Source: CAZNQW01 sp964575225 (GTDB lineage Bacteria; Chloroflexota; Anaerolineae; JAAYZQ01). From it: a stretch of DNA of 10,370 nt. Both the position numbers and the translations under genes were made by a program. Positions within the stretch are counted from its first letter, which is position 1; every line of letters begins with the position of its first letter. The stretch lies in the NCBI GenBank assembly GCA_964575225.1, contig CAZNQW010000135.1, positions 1-10,370 of the forward strand, written 5' to 3'. The notes beneath the pieces were generated by a model that worked only from the letters and a program-made list of their open reading frames with translations, searched no databases and was not told where the DNA came from. Shown here piece by piece: positions 1 through 8,478 of the stretch.

Positions 1-2
1 CC

Positions 3-2822
<2,820 letters not shown>

Positions 2823-2825
2823 TTT

Positions 2826-2831
2826 GGAGGG
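2826..2831 (+). promoter_or_regulatory. Shine-Dalgarno site for the DUF3696 ATPase gene
   Basis: GGAGGG ends four bases before the ATG at 2836. It decides the start: the in-frame TTG at 2824 overlaps this site and has no ribosome site of its own. Confidence 0.75.
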
Positions 2832-2835
2832 AAAG

Positions 2836-4257
2836 ATGATTACCCACTTGCGCATTCGAAACTTCAAATCGTGGCAGGATACTGGGGCAATGCGGTTAGC
2901 GCCGCTGACAGCTCTGTTTGGGACGAACAGCTCGGGCAAAACGGCGCTCTTACAACTACTGCTGATGCTAAAGCAGACTGTGGAATCCCCGGATCGTTCG
3001 CGTGTTCTGCATACCGGAGATGAGCGTACCTATGTAGACCTGGGTACTCTGTACGATGTGATCGGTAAGCATCAGTTACCCGGCGAACTCGCATTTGAGA
3101 TAGAGTGGGCTGGGTCAAAGCCTTTGAGGATCCTCGATCCTGAAAAAGAACAAGACCAGACATTGTTCTCTGTCAAAGAATTGACCCTGGCTGTCAAGAT
3201 TGCCGGGACCAATGAGGCGATCAATGTTGAGGAGTTTACCTACAGTTTCACTGCCGGCAGGATAGATTATAGATTTGGGATGCGCCGCAAGGAAAGCCCA
3301 CCTGCCAGCAAGACCAAAGAATCTCCGTCTCCGGTCAAATCTTTGGAATACGAGCTGATTGCTGACAATTATGCCGTCAAACGCTACCAGGGACGGGCCT
3401 GGCCGTTGCCGACGCCGATCAAAACCTACGGTTTTCCAGATCAAGTGAAAGCCTATTACCAAAATGCTGGTTTTGTTTCCGAGTTTGTATTGGCGTTTGA
3501 GCAACTAATGCGGGGGGTATACTATTTGGGACCCTTGCGCGAATATCCACATCGCAGCTATCTATGGGCCGGCGAGCAGCCGCAAGATGTGGGGCGGCGC
3601 GGCGAATTGGCAGTCCCGGCTTTGCTCGCAACCCGCAACTGGGGCAAGATCATCAGCCCCGGAAAGAGAAGGCCCAAGCAAACCGTGGAGGAGCGGATTG
3701 CCTATTGGCTGCGGGAATTGGGGCTGATTCATTCTTTCTCGTTGCAACCGATCGCAGAAAACCGCAAGGATTACGAAGTACGCGTCCGGCGCACACCGGA
3801 TGCTCCAGAGGTGTTGATCACCGATGTAGGGTTTGGGGTTTCCCAAATCCTGCCGGTGTTGGTGTTGTGTTACTATGCGCCGCCTGGTTCCACAATCATT
3901 CTGGAGCAACCGGAAATCCATTTGCACCCGTCCGTCCAGGCAGGTCTGGCCGACGTCTTCATTGACGCCATCACCAAGCGAGATGTTCAGATTATCTTGG
4001 AGAGTCACAGCGAATATTTGCTGCGACGATTGCAGCGGCGGATTGCTGAAGAAGCACTATCGTTTGACAAAGCCGCGCTGTACTTTACCAAGATTGAAGC
4101 CGGCGAGTCACATCTCGATACTCTGCAATTGGACTTATTCGGCAACATCACAAATTGGCCTACCGGCTTTTTCGGGGACGAGATGGAGGACTTGGTCGCC
4201 ATGAGCGAGGCGGAAATGCGCCGCCGCCAGGCAGAAGGAGGTATGCAGCCCGAATGA
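2836..4257 (+). CDS. DUF3696-type AAA (ABC/OLD-like) ATPase
   Basis: This is a 473-residue predicted ABC-class ATPase of the AAA_15/OLD-like group with a DUF3696-like C-terminus (COG4938-like). The N-terminus has the typical FKSW segment (10-13) and a Walker A motif GTNSSGKT at 29-36. A signature-like GFGVSQ is at 332-337, a Walker B region LEQPEIHLHP at 356-365 and an H-loop ESHS at 389-392. The C-terminal NWPTGFFGDEMEDL region is characteristic of DUF3696 proteins. The region between Walker A and the signature would form the coiled-coil or arm part. No TOPRIM nuclease domain is visible, unlike full OLD proteins, so a nuclease activity would have to come from a partner. The partner is probably the PIN-like gene whose ATG overlaps this stop codon. 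GC is about 50%, clearly below the flanking methylase 3' end and the DUF499 gene, which suggests separate acquisition. ATPases of this class act as sensors or regulators in PARIS, Septu and Gabija. A defence role here is inference. Confidence 0.92.
   Translation: MITHLRIRNFKSWQDTGAMRLAPLTALFGTNSSGKTALLQLLLMLKQTVESPDRSRVLHTGDERTYVDLGTLYDVIGKHQLPGELAFEIEWAGSKPLRILDPEKEQDQTLFSVKELTLAVKIAGTNEAINVEEFTYSFTAGRIDYRFGMRRKESPPASKTKESPSPVKSLEYELIADNYAVKRYQGRAWPLPTPIKTYGFPDQVKAYYQNAGFVSEFVLAFEQLMRGVYYLGPLREYPHRSYLWAGEQPQDVGRRGELAVPALLATRNWGKIISPGKRRPKQTVEERIAYWLRELGLIHSFSLQPIAENRKDYEVRVRRTPDAPEVLITDVGFGVSQILPVLVLCYYAPPGSTIILEQPEIHLHPSVQAGLADVFIDAITKRDVQIILESHSEYLLRRLQRRIAEEALSFDKAALYFTKIEAGESHLDTLQLDLFGNITNWPTGFFGDEMEDLVAMSEAEMRRRQAEGGMQPE
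4235..4242 (+). promoter_or_regulatory. Shine-Dalgarno site inside the ATPase gene for the PIN-like gene
   Basis: AAGGAGGT, a near-perfect anti-SD match, lies within the last codons of the ATPase gene, 11 bases before the ATG at 4254. It supports that start. The ATG at 4243 directly abuts the site and is out of frame, so it is not a plausible alternative. Confidence 0.7.
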
Positions 4258-4748
4258 AGGTCATCGTCGACACCAACGTTCCTGTCGTCGCCAACAAAGC
4301 CGCACCACAGGCATCGGAAACCTGCATCACCTTGTGCGCGCATCGTCTGCGGGACATTCAGAAAGAGGGCACCGTCGTTCTCGATGACGGGTGGCACATT
4401 CTACGCGAATACCAGGCAAATCTCCGTTCAATCGGTCAACCAGGTGTGGGGGATGCCTTCTTGAAATGGGTACTGATTAATCGTAGCAATCCCCATCGTT
4501 GTGAGCAAGTTCACATTACTCCCATGGATATAGTGCTGTACCCTGGCAGCTTTGTCGAGTTTCAAGTCACACCCGATCTGGCAGGCTTTGATCCCTCAGA
4601 CTGCAAATTCGCCGCCGTGGCGGTGGCACACCACGAGCATCCGCCGATTTTGAACGCTACTGACAGCGACTGGTGGTATCATCGGGAAGCATTGGCTTGC
4701 CACAATATCCGGGTCGAGTGTATCTGCCCAGACGCACCATTTATGTAG
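4254..4748 (+). CDS. PIN-domain-like putative nuclease, translationally coupled to the ATPase
   Basis: This is a 164-residue protein beginning MKVIVDTNV, the classic first strand and first acidic residue of PIN-domain ribonucleases. Candidate metal-binding acidic residues are D6, E52 (in LREYQ), D116 (in PSDCKFAAVAVAH) and D137 or D139 (in NATDSDW). Their order and spacing fit the PIN fold, in which VDTN opens the domain and the D-x-x-hydrophobic and T-D-x-D segments follow. The length (about 130-165 residues) is normal for a single-domain PIN toxin or effector. The ATG overlaps the ATPase stop as ATGA (4254-4257) and has a strong Shine-Dalgarno site, so the two proteins are probably made in fixed ratio. 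No small antitoxin gene of the VapB type is adjacent, so the upstream ATPase is the best candidate for a controller. GC is about 54%, like the ATPase and unlike the DUF499 gene. I recognise the fold but not a named family. RNA or DNA cleavage is inferred. Confidence 0.85.
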   Translation: MKVIVDTNVPVVANKAAPQASETCITLCAHRLRDIQKEGTVVLDDGWHILREYQANLRSIGQPGVGDAFLKWVLINRSNPHRCEQVHITPMDIVLYPGSFVEFQVTPDLAGFDPSDCKFAAVAVAHHEHPPILNATDSDWWYHREALACHNIRVECICPDAPFM

Positions 4749-4753
4749 GGAGG
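4748..4753 (+). promoter_or_regulatory. Shine-Dalgarno site for the DUF499 gene
   Basis: GGGAGG overlaps the last base of the PIN-like gene stop codon and sits six bases before the ATG at 4760. It favours that start over the in-frame ATG at 4673 inside the PIN gene. Confidence 0.75.
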
Positions 4754-4759
4754 CAAACC

Positions 4760-7700
4760 ATGGCGATCACCAATCACGAGCGCGTCGGCAAGGCGCTGGA
4801 TCTGCTGAAAGAGGGGCTGTACCCCTTTGTCGAGCGAGAGCTGCAAGCCCAGTACGGCAAGTACTGGATCACCACCGTCACCGCCCACTGGTCCCACGAC
4901 CTGGTGTGGCCCGAGGACGCCGATGCGCCCCACCTGGACATTGCCCTCATCCTCAGGGTCATGTGGGATCAGTGGAACGACGTCTTTCGCAAGACGCTGG
5001 GCCACGCCGAGCGCAGCCTGGTCAGCGAGCTACGCGAGGTGCGCAACCGCTGGGCCCACCAGGAGCCGTTCTCCACCGACGACACCTACCGCGCCCTCGA
5101 TTCGTCGGGTCGACTTCTGGTGTCCATCGCTGCTCCCCAGGCCACCGAGCTGGACCGCATGAAGATGGAGCTGCTGCGCGTCCGCTTTGACGAGCAGGTG
5201 CGCAGCGAAAAGCGGCGCAGCGTGGGCACGGCCATCGAAAGCCAGGTCACCGGCGCCCTCAAGCCGTGGCGCGAGGTGGTCACCCCCCATCCCGACGTCG
5301 CCAGCGGCCGCTACCAGCAGGCCGAGTTCGCCGCCGACCTGTGGCAGGTGCACCTGGGCGAGGGCACCGACGAGTACAAGAACCCGGTCGAGTTTTTCCG
5401 GCGCACCTACCTCACCGACAGCCTGAGGCAATTGCTGGTGGGCGCGGTGCGGCGGCTCGCCGGTGACGGAGGCGATCCGGTCGTCCAGCTCCAGACCAAC
5501 TTTGGCGGCGGCAAGACCCACTCGATGCTGGCTCTGTACCACCTCTTTTCGGGCGTCGCACCCAAAGAGCTGTTGGGCATCGACCAGGTCATGAAAGAAG
5601 CCGGCAAGACCAACGGGACGCCCGGGAGCGCCGGCATCCTCAACGGGACGCCTGAAAGCGCCGGCCTCCTCAACGGGACGCCCGGGAGCGCCGGCAAGAC
5701 CAACGGGACGCCTGGGAGCGCCGGCAAGACCAACGGGACGCCCGGGAGCGACGGCAACACCAACGGGACGCCTGGGAGCGACGGCATCCTGCCGGCTGTC
5801 CGGCGGGTGGTCCTCGTCGGCAACCGTATCTCACCTGGCAACCCGGTGATCAAACCCGATGGCACGCTGGTCCGCACCCTGTGGGGCGAGATAGCCTGGC
5901 AGCTCGGCGGCCGGGAGGCCTTTGAGCGGGTGCGCGCCGACGACGAGCGGGCCACCAGTCCCGGCGACGCCCTGCGCGAGCTATTCAACGAGTATGGGCC
6001 GTGCCTGATCCTGATCGACGAGTGGGTGGCCTATGCCCGCCAGCTGCACGATACCGCCGACCTGCCGGCGGGCAGCTTTGAGACCCATTTTACCTTTGCC
6101 CAGGCCCTCACCGAGTCGGCCAAGCTGGCCCGGCAATGCCTGGTAGTCATCAGCCTGCCCGCATCGGACACGCCCGGCTCGCCCCACGTCCAGGCCAACG
6201 ACGTGGAGGTGGGCGGCGAGCGCGGGCGGGCCGCCCTCGACCGGCTGCGCAACGCCGTCGGCCGCGTCGAGTCGTCGTGGCGGCCGGCCAGCGCCGAGGA
6301 AGGGTTCGAGATCGTGCGCCGGCGGCTGTTCGAGCCGCTCATCGACCCCGACCAGTACACCGCGCGCGACGTGGTGGCCCGCGCCTTCTACGACCTCTAT
6401 CGCACCCAGGCGCAGGAATTCCCGCCCGAGTGCCGCCAGGCCGATTACGAAAAACGGCTCCAGGCCGCTTACCCGATCCATCCCGAGGTGTTCGACCGGC
6501 TCTACACCGACTGGTCGACGCTGCTCAAGTTCCAGCGGACGCGCGGCGTGCTGCGCCTGATGGCAGCCGTGATCCACAGCCTGTGGGCCAAAGGGGATCG
6601 CAACCCCCTCATCCTGCCCGCCAACCTACCCATCGACGACCCGCGGGTGCAGTTCGAGCTGACCCGCTACCTGTCGGACAACTGGGTGCCGGTCATCGAA
6701 AAAGACGTGGACGGCCCTAGCGCCCTGCCCCTGCGCCTCGATGGCGAAGTGCCCAATCTGGGCAAGTACCACGCCTGCCGCCGCGTGGCCCGCACCATCT
6801 ATCTCGGCTCGGCGCCCACGGCTACGGCCGCCAATCGCGGCCTGGAAGATCGCCAGATCAAACTCGGCTGCGTCATGCCCGGCGAATCGCCGGCCGTCTT
6901 TGGCGACGCGCTGCGTCGGCTGACCGGCGCCGCCACCTATCTCTATCAAGACGCGGCGCGCTACTGGTACTCGACCCAGCCCACGGTGACCAAGATGGCC
7001 GAGGACCGCGCCGAGCAGCTCAAGCGCGCCCCGGATGCGGTCGCCGCCGAGATCGAGCGGCGCTTGCGCCAAGACCTGCGCCAGATGGGCGATTTCCGCC
7101 GCATCCACCCGTTGCCCCAATCGTCCGCCGACGTGCCCGACGATCTGGACGCCCGGCTGGTGGTGCTGGGCATCGATGCGCCCTACAGCAAAGAGCAGGA
7201 CAGCCCGGCTGAGGCCGCGGCCAAGGCCCTCTATGAAATGCGGGGCCACGCGCCGCGCCTCTTTCGCAACACGCTGGTCTTTTTGGCCGTGGACAAGATG
7301 CGCCTTCAGGACCTGGACGAGGCGGCCCGCCGCTACCTGGCCTGGGAATCGATCCTGAAGGAAAGAGAGACCCTCGACCTATCGCTACACCAGATCAAAC
7401 AGGCCGAAGCGCAACGGGACAGCGCCAACGACACCGTGGCGTCGCGCATCCCCGAAGCCTACCAATGGCTGCTGGTCCCGGGGCAATCCACGCCCCAGTC
7501 GGCGGTCGAATGGCAGGCGATCCGCCTCTCCGGACCCGATCCGCTGGCCGTGCGCGCCAGCAAAAAGCTGCGCAGCGATGAGCTGTTGGTGACGGCGCTG
7601 GCCGGGACACGGCTCCGCATGGACCTGGACCGGGTGCCGCTGTGGCGCGGCGATCACGTGGCCATCAAGCAGTTGGTCGAGGATTTCGGGCGCTATCTCT

Positions 7701-8287
7701 ACCTGCCGCGGCTCAAGGATTCGGCGGTACTGCTGTCAGCCATCCGCGATGGACTGGGATTGCTCCTGTGGGCGCAGGACTCGTTCGCCTACGCCGACAG
7801 CCATGACCAAGCCGCCGGGCGGTACCTGGGGTTGCGCTGCGGCCAGCATGTGGACGTGAGCGTCGACAACCTGACCGGGCTGCTCGTGCGGCCCGGCGTC
7901 GCCCAGAAACAGAAGGCGGCCGAGACACCCCCTGCGGCCCCAGAGCCTCCCGGGAGCCCCACAGGGGTTCGCGGGCCGACGCCTCCGCCCGTCGGTGGGA
8001 CGGCGCCCGGGGAGTTCGGAACGCCCGGCGCCGGTGTCGCTCCACCGGCCGTACCCCGCCGCTATCACGGCAGCGTCACCCTCGACCCGGCCCGGGTCGG
8101 TCGGGACGCGGGTAAGATCGCCGAAGAAGTCATCGCCCACCTGACCGGGCTGGTCGGCGCCCGGGTCACGGTAACGCTGGAGATCGAAGCCGAGGTGCCG
8201 GCCGGCGTGCCGGATCACGTGGTGCGCGTGGTCACCGAGAACAGCCGCACACTCAAGTTCGAGAGCCACGGCTTTGAGGCGGAGTGA
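4760..8287 (+). CDS. DUF499 ATPase with N-terminal Swt1-like HEPN domain
   Basis: This 1175-residue protein is the large ATPase of methylase-associated defence loci. Residues about 1-125 form a Swt1-like HEPN domain with an intact R-x4-H ribonuclease-type motif, RNRWAH at 95-100. The ATPase part follows, with Walker A in NFGGGKTH (247-254; K252, T253) and Walker B in LILIDEW (416-422; D420, E421). A long family-conserved region continues to about residue 1048. Residues about 1049-1097 are a Pro/Gly-rich linker, and the last ~78 residues (YHGSVTLDPARVGRDAGKIA onward) match the typical DUF499 C-terminal end. Residues 282-341 are an unusual insertion of six 10-residue repeats between Walker A and the next core strand (VVLVGN). 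GC is about 65-70%, like the methylase 3' end and unlike the two genes in between, so these two are probably the original partners. The start at 4760 has a good ribosome site and fits the family N-terminus. The biochemical role of DUF499 is not settled: an ATP-driven remodeller or sensor, possibly with HEPN RNase output, is inference. Confidence 0.93.
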   Translation: MAITNHERVGKALDLLKEGLYPFVERELQAQYGKYWITTVTAHWSHDLVWPEDADAPHLDIALILRVMWDQWNDVFRKTLGHAERSLVSELREVRNRWAHQEPFSTDDTYRALDSSGRLLVSIAAPQATELDRMKMELLRVRFDEQVRSEKRRSVGTAIESQVTGALKPWREVVTPHPDVASGRYQQAEFAADLWQVHLGEGTDEYKNPVEFFRRTYLTDSLRQLLVGAVRRLAGDGGDPVVQLQTNFGGGKTHSMLALYHLFSGVAPKELLGIDQVMKEAGKTNGTPGSAGILNGTPESAGLLNGTPGSAGKTNGTPGSAGKTNGTPGSDGNTNGTPGSDGILPAVRRVVLVGNRISPGNPVIKPDGTLVRTLWGEIAWQLGGREAFERVRADDERATSPGDALRELFNEYGPCLILIDEWVAYARQLHDTADLPAGSFETHFTFAQALTESAKLARQCLVVISLPASDTPGSPHVQANDVEVGGERGRAALDRLRNAVGRVESSWRPASAEEGFEIVRRRLFEPLIDPDQYTARDVVARAFYDLYRTQAQEFPPECRQADYEKRLQAAYPIHPEVFDRLYTDWSTLLKFQRTRGVLRLMAAVIHSLWAKGDRNPLILPANLPIDDPRVQFELTRYLSDNWVPVIEKDVDGPSALPLRLDGEVPNLGKYHACRRVARTIYLGSAPTATAANRGLEDRQIKLGCVMPGESPAVFGDALRRLTGAATYLYQDAARYWYSTQPTVTKMAEDRAEQLKRAPDAVAAEIERRLRQDLRQMGDFRRIHPLPQSSADVPDDLDARLVVLGIDAPYSKEQDSPAEAAAKALYEMRGHAPRLFRNTLVFLAVDKMRLQDLDEAARRYLAWESILKERETLDLSLHQIKQAEAQRDSANDTVASRIPEAYQWLLVPGQSTPQSAVEWQAIRLSGPDPLAVRASKKLRSDELLVTALAGTRLRMDLDRVPLWRGDHVAIKQLVEDFGRYLYLPRLKDSAVLLSAIRDGLGLLLWAQDSFAYADSHDQAAGRYLGLRCGQHVDVSVDNLTGLLVRPGVAQKQKAAETPPAAPEPPGSPTGVRGPTPPPVGGTAPGEFGTPGAGVAPPAVPRRYHGSVTLDPARVGRDAGKIAEEVIAHLTGLVGARVTVTLEIEAEVPAGVPDHVVRVVTENSRTLKFESHGFEAE
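5603..5782 (+). repeat. Six in-frame 30-bp tandem repeats within the DUF499 gene
   Basis: Six head-to-tail 30-bp units encode variants of GKTNGTPGSA: GKTNGTPGSA, GILNGTPESA, GLLNGTPGSA, GKTNGTPGSA, GKTNGTPGSD and GNTNGTPGSD. The core AACGGGACGCC is invariant at the DNA level, while the codons just before it (Gly-Lys-Thr, Gly-Ile-Leu, Gly-Leu-Leu, Gly-Asn-Thr) and the final Ala/Asp vary. The unit length is a multiple of three, so gain or loss of copies keeps the frame. The block falls in a loop of the ATPase core about 30 residues after Walker A and probably forms a flexible glycine-rich protrusion. Confidence 0.95.
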
Positions 8288-8291
8288 GGGG

Positions 8292-8330
8292 CCGCTGCCC
8301 GGTGAATCGATAGTCGGTGCCCGTCCCGTT
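8292..8330 (-). pseudogene. Possible remnant of an Rhs/YD-repeat protein core (fragment)
   Basis: Read on the minus strand, these 39 bases encode NGTGTDYRFTGQR, which resembles the TDYRFTGQR segment just before the conserved YYNARYYDP-type end of many Rhs/YD-repeat proteins. The similarity stops abruptly two codons before the DUF499 stop codon, since the following minus-strand codons are just the antisense of that gene. If real, the fragment marks an old junction where the defence locus joined a disrupted Rhs gene. It is short and recognised from memory only, so chance cannot be excluded. Confidence 0.3.
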
Positions 8331-8464
8331 GGCAGCAGTTGGACCTGAGCCTGCGCTCCCTGGCAGTCTCCTGCTAGTTGCTGCGCTCCACCTAATCAGG
8401 CAGACGAGCAGTCGCAAGCGCGAGGGAGTCACCTGTTTCCCGGTCAGCAGAATCTGACAGCCAT

Positions 8465-8472
8465 AAGGAGGG
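8465..8472 (+). promoter_or_regulatory. Shine-Dalgarno site for the ELWxxDGT-repeat gene
   Basis: AAGGAGGG ends six bases before the ATG at 8479. It fixes the start of the open-ended gene that follows, with a second ATG immediately after the first. Confidence 0.8.
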
Positions 8473-8478
8473 AGTGGC

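Larger units (their letters stand above)
8288..8478. other. Intergenic region between the DUF499 gene and the ELWxxDGT gene
   Basis: These 191 bases hold no convincing gene. There is no strong terminator: GGGC(8289-8292)/GCCC(8297-8300) is only a 4-bp stem with no T run. A 5-bp stem GTCAG(8443-8447)/CTGAC(8454-8458) lies just before the next ribosome site and could be chance. I could not identify -35/-10 boxes. The promoter of the downstream gene should lie here, because that gene looks unrelated to the upstream operon. The left end contains an Rhs-like peptide fragment on the minus strand, listed separately. Confidence 0.5.

Noticed and set aside
2824..2835. TTG start for the ATPase gene
   Set aside because: The in-frame TTG overlaps the Shine-Dalgarno sequence that serves ATG 2836, and MITHLRIRNF is the natural start of this ATPase family.
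4155..4253. 33-codon N-terminal extension of the PIN-like gene
   Set aside because: It is a shadow of the ATPase C-terminus. PIN proteins begin right at the VDTN strand, and ATG 4254 has a good ribosome site.
4673..4759. 29-codon N-terminal extension of the DUF499 gene
   Set aside because: It overlaps the PIN-like gene, and ATG 4760 has GGGAGG at proper spacing and the family-like N-terminus.
5603..5782. CRISPR-like array
   Set aside because: The 30-bp units are directly adjacent with no unique spacers, and they stay in frame inside a conserved protein. It is a coding minisatellite.
8289..8300. Rho-independent terminator after the DUF499 gene
   Set aside because: The stem is only 4 bp with no following T run. 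It could equally be random GC-rich sequence.
8443..8458. Stem-loop GTCAG-6nt-CTGAC as an operator or riboregulator
   Set aside because: A 5-bp stem with a 6-nt loop is expected by chance in this much sequence and no second copy was seen.
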